Shown here: positions 20,079-28,405 of the stretch, piece after piece
Position numbering within the stretch: the first letter of the stretch is position 1
How the letters are laid out: every line of letters starts with the position of its first letter
DNA from: Pseudopontixanthobacter vadosimaris
Lineage (GTDB): Bacteria > Pseudomonadota > Alphaproteobacteria > Sphingomonadales > Sphingomonadaceae
Assembly (NCBI RefSeq): GCF_012979275.1
Contig: NZ_JABASZ010000039.1
Location: 95,621 to 159,620, forward strand
Direction: 5' to 3'
Length of the DNA: 64,000 bases
Notes under the pieces: generated by a model
Databases searched by the model: none
What the model was told of the DNA's origin: nothing
The model's input: the letters and a program-made list of their open reading frames with translations, nothing else
Translations under genes and position numbers: made by a program

Positions 20079-21296
20079 TCAATACAGCAGGTGGCCTCTC
20101 ACCATCTCAACCCATGCCGCTTCGTCGGCAGTGGCCTGCCCGTCCAGATGATCGGGTCCGGCGCTGCCGTCATCCACCCATTCGCGCAAGGAAGGCCCGC
20201 CGTTGATGACATCGATGGCAAGCCGGTCCGTTTCATATTCATAGGGAAAGTCCCGCCACAGATCGTAATCCGGGTGCAGCATCCGGATCGCCTTGAGGGC
20301 CAGCGCCTGCAGCCTCCACGGACGAAAGGCATCGTGATCGTAGAATGGCCCTTCGGCATGGATCATCAGCGCATTGCACAATTTGCCTGCGTGCTTGTGA
20401 AATGTCGGTTCGAACCAGCATTCGCGCAGGGCGCAGCCGCTCAGCCATTCGGGCGCCAGTTTGCGCATCGCCTTGTGAATGGCGGCGGCGTCGAGGTCGG
20501 GCGCGCCGAACAGAACCTCCAGCGGACGGGTCGTGCCGCGCCCTTCGCTCAAATTCGTGCCCTCCAGCATCACGGTGCCGGCATAGGCGCGCGCCATGTT
20601 GAGCGCGGCGGCGTTCGGGCTGGGGTTGATCCAGACCCGGTCCGAAGGCCAGCCCCACCCGGCACCTGCCGCATCGCCTGCACCCTCATTCGGTTGCCAG
20701 CCCTCCATCGCGACCACGCGGTAATCCAGATCGAGCTCGAAATGTTCGATAAACCACGCACCCATCTCGCCCATCGTCAGCCCGTGCCGCATGGGCATGG
20801 GGGCCGCACCGACAAAGCTCTCCTGCCCCGGCACCAGCAGAGTGCCCTCGACCGGACGGCCCGCCGGATTGGGCCGGTCCAGCACCCACACCGCCTTGCC
20901 CTGCTCCGCCGCCGCTTCGAGCAGATAGAGCAGCGTGGTCACGAAAGTATAGATGCGGCAGCCGAGATCCTGGAGATCGAACAGGAAGACATCCGCCGTG
21001 TCCATCATGGCCGGGGTCGGCCGGCGAACCTCACCATACAGGCTGAAAATGGGGATGCCGTATTCCGCATCCACCTCATCCGCGGTTTCCACCATGTTGT
21101 CCTGCTTGTCGCCCTTAAGCCCGTGCTGCGGGCCGAAGGCCGAGGTCACCTTAACGCCGGCATCAATCAGCGCATCGAGCGAATGAACGAGATTGCGGGT
21201 CACGGAGGCCGGATGCGCCACCAGCGCCACCCTCCTGCCCTTCAACTGGTCCAGGAGCGAGCGGTCGGCGAGCAGGCGATCAAGTCCGGTTTTCAT
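20079..21296 (-). CDS. NamZ-like exo-beta-N-acetylmuramidase (DUF1343)
   Basis: A 405-residue DUF1343/GH171 protein. NamZ of Bacillus subtilis removes terminal N-acetylmuramic acid from peptidoglycan fragments. Family motifs seen are FGPQHGLKGDKQDNM near the N-terminus, DLQDLGCRIYTFVTTLL, LDRPNPAGRPVEG and EGRGTTRPLEVLFGAP. There is no signal peptide, so it would act in the cytoplasm, probably in cell-wall recycling. It starts four bases inside the DOMON-like gene (ATGA), so the two are translated together. Confidence 0.85.
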   Translation of the reverse strand: MKTGLDRLLADRSLLDQLKGRRVALVAHPASVTRNLVHSLDALIDAGVKVTSAFGPQHGLKGDKQDNMVETADEVDAEYGIPIFSLYGEVRRPTPAMMDTADVFLFDLQDLGCRIYTFVTTLLYLLEAAAEQGKAVWVLDRPNPAGRPVEGTLLVPGQESFVGAAPMPMRHGLTMGEMGAWFIEHFELDLDYRVVAMEGWQPNEGAGDAAGAGWGWPSDRVWINPSPNAAALNMARAYAGTVMLEGTNLSEGRGTTRPLEVLFGAPDLDAAAIHKAMRKLAPEWLSGCALRECWFEPTFHKHAGKLCNALMIHAEGPFYDHDAFRPWRLQALALKAIRMLHPDYDLWRDFPYEYETDRLAIDVINGGPSLREWVDDGSAGPDHLDGQATADEAAWVEMVRGHLLY

Positions 21297-21841
21297 GGAG
21301 CTTCAGGTGCCGCAAGCCTGCCGGCGAAGCAAGCCGGATCGTGGAAATCAGGCTGCGGCTGCCGGGACGCCTCGGGATGCGCCAGCGCCCAGAAGCTGCG
21401 TGTGCCGCAAGTCTCCTCCAGCACGGCGCTCAGGCCGATGGTCGCCGGACCTGCGGGGATGGCGTCTGCGGGAATATGCACGTCCAGCAGGGTGCAGGAC
21501 GATCCGTTCCGCAGCGAACAGGCCGGTGCTCTCTCCACGGGCCTGTCGCGCATTCCTGCCCGGTAGCTGTCGAAATCGTAAGCGGCCCAGGCTTCGGAGG
21601 GTGAGAGGTTGAACTCCGAATATCCGTCGCTTCCATCGCGCTTCACGAACAGTTCGAAACAGGTCTTGCGCCACAGTCCATCGGCGCGTTTTCGCCCGGC
21701 GAAAGGTGGCAGCTTCAGCACTGCGCCGGGCACGACCTTCCAGCGCAGCGACAGCCAGTCCGCCGTCATGCCGGTCACGCGGGCCTCCACCGAGGCTATG
21801 CGGGCAGGCGGGAAGGCGGGGTGCGGGATCAGTTGCGGCAT
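21293..21841 (-). CDS. DOMON-like domain protein
   Basis: A 182-residue cytoplasmic protein with the beta-sandwich pattern of DOMON-like domains: LWRKTCFELFVKRDGSDGY, EFNLSPSEAWAAYDF, ALAHPEASRQPQPDFH. Related folds bind sugars or heme. No catalytic residues are recognisable. It overlaps the NamZ-like gene, so a role in handling a carbohydrate, possibly muropeptides, is suggested by context only. Confidence 0.7.
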   Translation of the reverse strand: MPQLIPHPAFPPARIASVEARVTGMTADWLSLRWKVVPGAVLKLPPFAGRKRADGLWRKTCFELFVKRDGSDGYSEFNLSPSEAWAAYDFDSYRAGMRDRPVERAPACSLRNGSSCTLLDVHIPADAIPAGPATIGLSAVLEETCGTRSFWALAHPEASRQPQPDFHDPACFAGRLAAPEAP

Positions 21842-21943
21842 GGCGCGTCATTGCCCGCGCATTCGCCGGAAATGCAAGCTGCGCCGGAACTCTCCACCCG
21901 ATAATTCTTGCGAAAATACGCTTCGCTGCTAGCCGCCTGCTGC

Positions 21944-23170
21944 ATGAACGACTTCGCCTCCGACCTCATGCGCGTGCTGGATCAGCGCGGCTATATCCAC
22001 CAGGCAACCGATGCCGCAGCCCTCGATGCGCTGGCGGCCCGGCAGGTGGTGCCCGCCTATATCGGCTTCGATGCGACGGCGCCTTCGCTGCATGTCGGCA
22101 GCCTGGTGCAGATCATGATGCTGCGGCGTCTGCAGCAGACGGGTCACAAGCCCATCGTCCTGATGGGCGGCGGCACGACCCGCATCGGCGATCCCACGGG
22201 GCGGGACGAGAGCCGCACCATGCTGAGCGACACCGATATCGACGCCAATATCGCCTCGATCCGCACGGTGTTCGAGAAGCTGCTCACCTTCGGCAATGGA
22301 CCAACCGATGCCGTGATGGTGAATAATCAGGACTGGCTGGGGACGCTCGGCTATATCGAGATGCTGCAGAAGGTTGGCACGCATTTCACCGTCAACCGGA
22401 TGCTGACCTTCGACTCCGTGCGCCTGCGGCTCGACCGCGAACAGCCGATGACCTTTCTGGAATTCAATTACATGATCCTGCAGGGGTATGATTTCCGCCA
22501 TCTGGCGCAAGTCATGGGCGCGCGCCTGCAGATGGGCGGCTCCGACCAGTGGGGCAACATCGTCAATGGCGTGGAACTGGGCCGCCGTATGGATGGCACC
22601 GAATTGTTCGGCCTGACCACGCCGCTGCTCACCACCGCCGACGGACGCAAGATGGGCAAGACCGCATCGGGGGCGGTCTGGCTGAACGACGATCAATTGC
22701 CGGCCTATGATTTCTGGCAGTTCTGGCGCAATGCGGATGACCGCGACGTCGGGCGCTTCCTGCGCCTGTTCACCGATCTGCCGCTTGACCGCATCGCCGA
22801 GCTGGAGGCGCTGGAAGGCAGCGCGATCAACGAGGCCAAGACCGTGCTGGCGGACGAAGTAACGGCACTCGTCCGCGGCACGGATGCCGCGCTCGCCGCC
22901 CGGCGGACTGCGGAGGAAACCTTTGCAGGCGGCGGCGGCGAGGAACTGCCTGCGATCTCCGTCGGCGCGGAAGGGATCGGCATCGCGGCGGCCTGCACTG
23001 CACTCGGCTTCACCGCCAGCAACAAGGAAGCCAAGCGCAAGATTGCCGAAGGTGCCGTGCGCGTGGACGATATCGCCATCGCCGATCCCGGGCACATGAT
23101 CGCACCTGCCGGGGGCGAAATCATGAAACTGAGCCTGGGGAAGAAGAAGCACGGACTCGTCCGCTTCTGA
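21944..23170 (+). CDS. tyrS: Tyrosyl-tRNA synthetase
   Basis: Class I aminoacyl-tRNA synthetase of 408 residues. The HIGH-equivalent is [10 protein letters not shown] at about residues 45-54, the KMSKS-equivalent is [13 protein letters not shown], and the tyrosine pocket carries GGSDQWGN. The C-terminal S4-like RNA-binding domain begins near [18 protein letters not shown]. The ATG at 21944 is chosen, although its ribosome site is weak. It is divergent from the DOMON-like gene with 102 bases between. Confidence 0.97.
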   Translation: MNDFASDLMRVLDQRGYIHQATDAAALDALAARQVVPAYIGFDATAPSLHVGSLVQIMMLRRLQQTGHKPIVLMGGGTTRIGDPTGRDESRTMLSDTDIDANIASIRTVFEKLLTFGNGPTDAVMVNNQDWLGTLGYIEMLQKVGTHFTVNRMLTFDSVRLRLDREQPMTFLEFNYMILQGYDFRHLAQVMGARLQMGGSDQWGNIVNGVELGRRMDGTELFGLTTPLLTTADGRKMGKTASGAVWLNDDQLPAYDFWQFWRNADDRDVGRFLRLFTDLPLDRIAELEALEGSAINEAKTVLADEVTALVRGTDAALAARRTAEETFAGGGGEELPAISVGAEGIGIAAACTALGFTASNKEAKRKIAEGAVRVDDIAIADPGHMIAPAGGEIMKLSLGKKKHGLVRF

Positions 23171-23180
23171 GAACTGCTGG

Positions 23181-23244
23181 TTAAACAGACATTTACCATG
23201 GTTTCAACCTCCCGCCGCGTTTACCGTATCTAAGTGTTTTTACC
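23181..23244 (+). promoter_or_regulatory. TTTACC motif cluster, CtrA-like site
   Basis: TTAA, seven bases, then TTTACC (23181-23197) is close to the CtrA box TTAA-N7-TTAA(C). The hexamer TTTACC recurs at 23220-23225 and 23239-23244. The cluster lies 48-110 bases before the PilZ gene. CtrA control of motility and c-di-GMP genes is common in alphaproteobacteria, but this is a short motif and could be chance. Confidence 0.25.
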
Positions 23245-23291
23245 TCATGATCCTGCTGGTCGGATCGAGCCAGGGAAGGGTTTTCACCACC

Positions 23292-23630
23292 ATGACTGTC
23301 GGAGCACAGCTTTCAGTAACCGATCTGCGCAATGCAGCGCGCCATCCGGTCGATTTCCCGGTGATCGCCGAACATCACGACCACGGCGACATGCAGCTGC
23401 ATATCAGCAACATCTCGGCCCATGGTTTCATGATCGACAATGACGCGCAGATTGCGCGCGGCGACCGCGTCATCATTCGTCTGCCGGTCATCGGCCGGAT
23501 CGAAGCCTATGCGATCTGGCAGCGGGATGTGCGGGCCGGTTTCCAGTTCGAACGGATCATCAGGCTCGGCGATTTCATGCAGATGATCGACACGCTGCAA
23601 CCCAACCCGCGGCTGCGGAAACGCCGCTGA
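23292..23630 (+). CDS. PilZ-like domain protein
   Basis: A single-domain protein of about 112 residues. The pattern is that of PilZ c-di-GMP receptors: a short basic N-terminal motif (NAARHPVDFPV), then HISNISAHGFMIDNDA as the (D/N)xSxxG motif, RLPVIGRIEAYAIWQ, and GFQFERIIRLGDF. The full RxxxR motif is weak, so c-di-GMP binding is uncertain. The ATG at 23292 is preferred over 23247 because AGGGAAGGG lies upstream; the frame itself is open further. Confidence 0.7.
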   Translation: MTVGAQLSVTDLRNAARHPVDFPVIAEHHDHGDMQLHISNISAHGFMIDNDAQIARGDRVIIRLPVIGRIEAYAIWQRDVRAGFQFERIIRLGDFMQMIDTLQPNPRLRKRR

Positions 23631-23642
23631 CGAGATGCCCGA

Positions 23643-23731
23643 TCAATTTAGGACCGGATCATTTTAGGACGGTCATTTTTCCGCCGGTTATTTTGGGACG
23701 GCCAGTTTCCAACCGGTCAGTTTGCGTCCGG
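23643..23731. repeat. Six-unit tandem repeat (14-15 bp)
   Basis: Six adjoining units start at 23643, 23659, 23673, 23688, 23702 and 23717, with consensus TCAkTTTnnGnCCGG and lengths of 14-15 bases (one extra base after unit 1). Unit 6 is the end of the amidase gene: read on the minus strand it encodes the last four residues (PDAN) and the TGA stop. Four of the other five units keep TGA at the same place on the minus strand. This suggests repeated duplication of the gene end into the gap before the convergent PilZ gene. Confidence 0.75.
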
Positions 23732-24601
23732 TCTGCTTACGGATTGCCGGGCGAAATGGATCTGGACGGCGCGTGCCACTGCTTCGGCGAAACGCCTCTG
23801 CCCCGCCTCGGATGCGAGCCTTGCCGCATCATCGGGATTGGTAATGAAGCCCGCTTCATAAAGGACGGACGGCACGTCAGGCGCGCGCAACACGGCGAGC
23901 GATGCAGACCGCCGCGCCTGCGGGTGGAAGCGCAGGAAATCCTGCCCCTCACGCAGGATCAACCCTGCAAATTGCGCCGCTTCCGTTTGCATCCGCCGCT
24001 GTGACAATTCGATCAGTATGGCATTTACCGCGTCGCTTCTGCCGCTCAGATTTACGCCGTTGATCATGTCGGCCTCGTTCTCCCGCTCGGCGAAGGCGGC
24101 TGCCGCCCTGCTGGAGGCCTCCTCCGACAGGGTGTAAACGCTGGCCCCGCTGACTCCGTCCATGTCGCCGGCGGAATCGGCATGAACCGATATGAACAGG
24201 TCGGCATTCAGCCGCCGGGCGATATCCGATCTTTCGCCCAGCGCCAGCAGCCGGTCATCCTCACGCGTCATCGCCACGCGGATACCGCCGTCGCGCACCA
24301 GCCGGTCCTTCAGGGCACTCGCCAGTTCAAGCACCACGTCCTTCTCGCGCAGGTCGTCCCCCACGGCGCCGGGATCCTTGCCGCCATGGCCCGGGTCGAT
24401 CACCACCAGCGGGCGGGAGCGGTCCTGGGGGCCATGGATCGTCGGCAGGTCGACCGGATCGCCCGCCGCCGGCAGGGCCAGCCGCAAGACGTAATCGCGC
24501 CCCATCAGCGGCACCTCTATCGTCCGCCCGAGGGCATAGAGCATCGCCAGAAGCAGGACAGGCGCAAGGAGCAGGAGCCAGAGCTGGTATCGGAGCGTCA
24601 T
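23717..24601 (-). CDS. N-acetylmuramoyl-L-alanine amidase (Amidase_3)
   Basis: A 294-residue zinc amidase that removes peptides from peptidoglycan. An N-terminal membrane anchor or signal segment (LWLLLLAPVLLLAMLYALG) is followed by the catalytic domain from about residue 64: VVIDPGHGGKDPGAVG, DLREKDVVLEL, ISVHADSAG and VLYEAGFITNPDDA supply the zinc ligands and catalytic Glu. Regulatory AMIN domains are absent. The last four codons belong to the tandem repeat. A 7-bp hairpin (GCCTATC/GATAGGC, 24619-24638) lies in its upstream leader. Confidence 0.92.
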   Translation of the reverse strand: MTLRYQLWLLLLAPVLLLAMLYALGRTIEVPLMGRDYVLRLALPAAGDPVDLPTIHGPQDRSRPLVVIDPGHGGKDPGAVGDDLREKDVVLELASALKDRLVRDGGIRVAMTREDDRLLALGERSDIARRLNADLFISVHADSAGDMDGVSGASVYTLSEEASSRAAAAFAERENEADMINGVNLSGRSDAVNAILIELSQRRMQTEAAQFAGLILREGQDFLRFHPQARRSASLAVLRAPDVPSVLYEAGFITNPDDAARLASEAGQRRFAEAVARAVQIHFARQSVSRPDAN

Positions 24602-25224
24602 CGCACCGCCCTGTTAGGGCCTATCCTGCCCGATAGGCAATATGCAGCCACTCGCCGCAACTTGCGCTGCACAGTGCGGCAGTGCCGCCTCCAATGCGGT
24701 CGTATCGCAAGCCGGATGTCCTTGCGCGGAGCCCGATCGCAATAAGGTTGCCGCGTGGGATATGCGATGCTAACCAGAGCAGTACCGGGCAACAATCGCT
24801 AGCCGGCGACCAGGTGGTTTCCGCCACTTTCCGCCGGTGTGCTGCGAGATTGCCCGCCTGCCACGATGTGCTCTGCCCCACGGGCGGCTCTGCTCCATCG
24901 GGCGACTGAACAGGTTGATGCGACATATGACACTCCCCTTCCCGCTCCCGACGTCACGGCCCTCATGCCGCGGCGGGGCTGTTGCGGCAGGGGCGACGGG
25001 CTTCACGAACGGACAGGTCCAGACCGTCCGGCCCGCTCCGGCTTCTGCCAAGGGCGCTTCGATGTTCGCAAACACAAGAATTCCGTATTCCGGCCACGCG
25101 GGCACCGTCCGCAGCGGCAGGGATCGGCTATCCTTCGCCGCGCGCCCAGGCCGCGGCTCCACCAATATTGCGTGCGCTCCCCCGGTCCTTTGCGACCCGC
25201 CCGGACGCACCTGGAGAATGAATA
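24602..25224. other. Long spacer before rne
   Basis: A 623-base region between the divergent amidase and rne genes. Seen in it are a hairpin near the amidase start (24619-24638), weak promoter-like hexamers (TTGCCG at 24748 and TAACCA at 24771, 17 bases apart) and a good ribosome site (GGAG) before the rne ATG. The frames crossing it have no recognisable product. In other bacteria the long rne 5' leader is where RNase E autoregulates its own mRNA; the same is plausible here. Confidence 0.4.
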
Positions 25225-28221
25225 ATGGCAACGCGCATGCTGATCGATGCGCGCCACACGGAAGAAACGCGTGTGGCGGTCCTCAAGGGAAATCGTATTG
25301 AGGAATTCGACTTCGAATCTGCCGAACACAAGCAGATCAAGGGAAATATCTATCTCGCCAAGGTAACGCGGGTCGAACCGTCGCTTCAGGCGGCTTTCGT
25401 CGATTTCGGCGGCAATCGCCATGGTTTCCTGGCCTTCAGCGAAATACATCCTGACTACTACCAGATCCCGAAGGAAGATCGCGAACAGCTGCTGGCCGAA
25501 GAAGCCGAAGCCGCAGAGGAAGAAGCGCGCCTTCGCAGCGAGGAAGAGGACGACGGGTACAGCCCCGGCGACGAATATGACGCCGATGAGGAATCGTCGG
25601 GCTCGCTCGCCGAAGACCTTGCCGAGGATGGCCTCGAGGAAATCGACACCTCCGACAAGGACCGCGTCTCCATTATCGAGGACGGCAATGTCGAAGGCGA
25701 TGACGACACCGACGATGACAGCGACGATGATGACGAGAACGAAGAAGCGGGCGCCGAAGGTGGTCGCGGACGCGGACGCCGGCAGGGCCGCGGCCGGCAG
25801 AACAATCGTCAGAAGAAGGGCGGCCGCAGCCGCGCGAAGGAAGTGGACGAGGTGCGCGCCAAGCGCATGGCCCTGCGCCGCCGCTACAAGATCCAGGACG
25901 TCGTCCACCGCCGCCAGGTGATGCTGGTGCAGGTCGTGAAGGAAGAGCGCGGCAACAAGGGCGCGGCGCTGACGACCTACCTCAGCCTTGCCGGACGTTA
26001 TACCGTGCTGATGCCCAACAGCAGCCACGGCGGGGGCATCAGCCGCAAGATTTCCAGCGCGCAGGACCGGAAGCGACTGAAGCAGATCGTCGGCGACCTC
26101 GACCTGCCCCGCAGCATGGGGCTGATCGTGCGCACGGCGGGCCTTCAGCGCACCAAGCCCGAAATCAAGCGCGACTTCGATTATCTCGCCCGGCTCTGGG
26201 ACGAAATCCGCGAAAATACGCTGGGGTCGAGTGCGCCGGCGCTGATCCATTCCGATTCTGACCTCATCAAGCGCGCCATTCGCGATCTCTACAACCGCGA
26301 GATCGAGGAAGTGATCGTCGAAGGCGAGGCAGGATACAAATCCGCCAAGCAGTTCATGAAGCTGCTGATGCCCAGCCATGCCCGGCGGGTAAAAAGCTAT
26401 TCGGACCCTGTTCCACTGTTCCAGCGCCATGGCGCGGAAGACCAGTTGCGGGCGATGTATGATCCCGTGGTGCAGCTGAAATCGGGCGGCTATCTGGTCA
26501 TCAACCCGACCGAGGCCCTGGTCAGCATCGACATCAATTCGGGCCGCTCGACCAAGGAGCACGGGATCGAGGCGACCGCGACGGCAACGAACCTGGAAGC
26601 GGCGAAGGAAATCGCCCGCCAGTTGCGGCTGCGTGACATGGCGGGTCTCGTCGTGATCGATTTCATCGATATGGAGAACAACTCCAATATCCGAAAGGTC
26701 GAAAAATGCATGAAGGATGCGCTGAAAAGCGACCGTGCGCGCATCCAGGTCGGGCGGATTTCCGGCTTCGGCCTGATGGAGATGAGCCGCCAGCGCCTTC
26801 GCACCGGCGTGCTCGAAGCCACCACCCGCGAATGTCCGCATTGCGACGGCACCGGCCTCGTCCGCACCGCCTCCAGCGCCGGTCTTTCAGCCCTGCGCCT
26901 GATCGAGGATGAGGCAGCTAGGGGCAAGGGATCGATCATCCAGCTTTCGGCCAGCACGGAAGCGGCGGTCTATCTGCTGAATGCCAAGCGCGCCGATCTC
27001 CAGGAGATCGAACATCGCTACAATGTCTCTGTCGAAGTGCTTCCGGAAGGCGAAGACGAGGGAGCGAAGATGGCCGTGAACAGTTCCGGTCCGCGCCCCA
27101 CCGAAGCGCCCAGATTCGAACCGATCGTCGATGACGATGACGATGATGACGATGACGATGAAGAAGTGATCGACACGGACGATGCCGGGGACGAGGACAC
27201 GCGCGACGAAAGGGACGAAAGCGGTGGCCAGAATGGCAATCGCCGCCGCCGCCGTGGCGGACGGGGCCGCAACCGGTCGGGTGATGGCGACGACGCCGCT
27301 CGCGGCCGGGGCGGGAAGCGGGATGACGATGATGGCAGTTCGTCAGATAAAGGTGAAGACGACCGGGACGAACGCAACACCGGTGACGGTGACGATATTG
27401 CGGACGATGAGGACAAGCCGCGCAAGCGTCGCCGCCGCGGCGGCCGCAATCGCCGGAACCGTGGCGGTCGTAGCCAGGACGAGGAAAGCCAGAATGGTAA
27501 CGGGCGCAACTCTGACGATGCGCGGACTGACAATGATGCGAACGGAAACGGAAGGGGCGGCAAGGAAGACCAGCCGGAGGCTATGACGGCGGAAGATGCA
27601 GCCAAACTGCAGCATGTGTCCGAACAGCTTCAGGACGACATCGCCGTGGTCACCGGACCGGAAGGTACGCCGGAAAGCGCGGAAGCTGCTGCCGAAGTGC
27701 TGGAAAAACCCAAGCCCCGCGCCCGGCGCCGCAAGAAAGCGGATGCGGAGCCGTCGAGCGATACGGCAGCCTCCCCCGGCTCCGGAGAACCCGCTTCCGA
27801 TGACGATGCCAAACCCGCGCCCAAACCGCGTGGGCGCCGCAAGAAAGCTGCCGAAGGCGAACCGGGCTCCTCCGACGAAGCGCCGGTAGCGAAGAAGCCG
27901 CGCCGTGCGCCCCGCAAGAAGGCGGTCGGTGATGAAGGTACGGGCAGCGACTCGTCCGAGAAGAAGGATAAGACCGAGGGCGCATCAGCGGCAAAACCAC
28001 GCCGCAGCCGGTCCTCCAGCAGTGCGGAAATGAATCCGGCGGCGGCCGGTGCCGAACTGAACGACGAGCCATCTCGCACCGTCCGGGACGATGGTCCTGG
28101 CAGAGATGATCCTGCCGGAAATGAAGCCAGCAGCAGTCCGGAATCATCCGGTGCCGCCGCTGAACCGGAACGGAGCGGTCCGCCGCGCCGGGGATGGTGG
28201 CAGCGCACCTTCGGCACCTGA
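25225..28221 (+). CDS. rne: Ribonuclease E
   Basis: Endoribonuclease that starts mRNA decay and rRNA/tRNA processing and scaffolds the degradosome; 998 residues. The S1 domain begins at about residue 36 and is split by a ~120-residue insertion (about 90-210) rich in Asp/Glu, then Gly/Arg, as in alphaproteobacteria. Catalytic Asp residues are D436 (SIDINSGRS) and D479 (VIDFIDM), 43 residues apart as in E. coli. The zinc-link is C537-PH-C540. From about 630 the tail is disordered, with Asp runs and Arg-rich RNA-binding blocks. It ends PPRRGWWQR, very like the PNPase-binding peptide at the end of Caulobacter RNase E. Confidence 0.97.
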   Translation: MATRMLIDARHTEETRVAVLKGNRIEEFDFESAEHKQIKGNIYLAKVTRVEPSLQAAFVDFGGNRHGFLAFSEIHPDYYQIPKEDREQLLAEEAEAAEEEARLRSEEEDDGYSPGDEYDADEESSGSLAEDLAEDGLEEIDTSDKDRVSIIEDGNVEGDDDTDDDSDDDDENEEAGAEGGRGRGRRQGRGRQNNRQKKGGRSRAKEVDEVRAKRMALRRRYKIQDVVHRRQVMLVQVVKEERGNKGAALTTYLSLAGRYTVLMPNSSHGGGISRKISSAQDRKRLKQIVGDLDLPRSMGLIVRTAGLQRTKPEIKRDFDYLARLWDEIRENTLGSSAPALIHSDSDLIKRAIRDLYNREIEEVIVEGEAGYKSAKQFMKLLMPSHARRVKSYSDPVPLFQRHGAEDQLRAMYDPVVQLKSGGYLVINPTEALVSIDINSGRSTKEHGIEATATATNLEAAKEIARQLRLRDMAGLVVIDFIDMENNSNIRKVEKCMKDALKSDRARIQVGRISGFGLMEMSRQRLRTGVLEATTRECPHCDGTGLVRTASSAGLSALRLIEDEAARGKGSIIQLSASTEAAVYLLNAKRADLQEIEHRYNVSVEVLPEGEDEGAKMAVNSSGPRPTEAPRFEPIVDDDDDDDDDDEEVIDTDDAGDEDTRDERDESGGQNGNRRRRRGGRGRNRSGDGDDAARGRGGKRDDDDGSSSDKGEDDRDERNTGDGDDIADDEDKPRKRRRRGGRNRRNRGGRSQDEESQNGNGRNSDDARTDNDANGNGRGGKEDQPEAMTAEDAAKLQHVSEQLQDDIAVVTGPEGTPESAEAAAEVLEKPKPRARRRKKADAEPSSDTAASPGSGEPASDDDAKPAPKPRGRRKKAAEGEPGSSDEAPVAKKPRRAPRKKAVGDEGTGSDSSEKKDKTEGASAAKPRRSRSSSSAEMNPAAAGAELNDEPSRTVRDDGPGRDDPAGNEASSSPESSGAAAEPERSGPPRRGWWQRTFGT

Positions 28222-28238
28222 CACACGGGCTTTTGCAT

Positions 28239-28274
28239 AAGGGGCAGGAAGGCACTGGCCGCCTGCCCCTTTTT
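28239..28274 (+). terminator. Intrinsic terminator of rne
   Basis: A 10-bp stem, AAGGGGCAGG with CCTGCCCCTT, and a 13-base loop, directly followed by a run of five T (28270-28274). It starts 18 bases after the rne stop. Confidence 0.85.
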
Positions 28275-28405
28275 GCGGCCGCAAACCAACAAGGCGCGGA
28301 TTCTGTGCGGCAATTGTCAATCGCTTGCCGCAAAGGCTGCGAAAAGCTGGCGCGTGGGCTGCAAACCCACTATCGCCGCAGTAAAGCCCCAGCGAAAGAT
28401 GACGC

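Noticed and set aside
23643..23731. CRISPR-like array
   Set aside because: Units adjoin directly with no spacers and the unit is only 14-15 bases; no cas genes are present.
25003..26841. A 612-residue frame on the strand opposite rne
   Set aside because: It lies wholly over the rne start and its upstream region, has no domain pattern, and arises from the high-GC third codon bases of rne. The rne frame has all family motifs.
28355..28385. tRNA-like arm (GTGGG, 7-base loop, CCCAC)
   Set aside because: Only one short stem-loop; no acceptor, D or T arms can be drawn around it.
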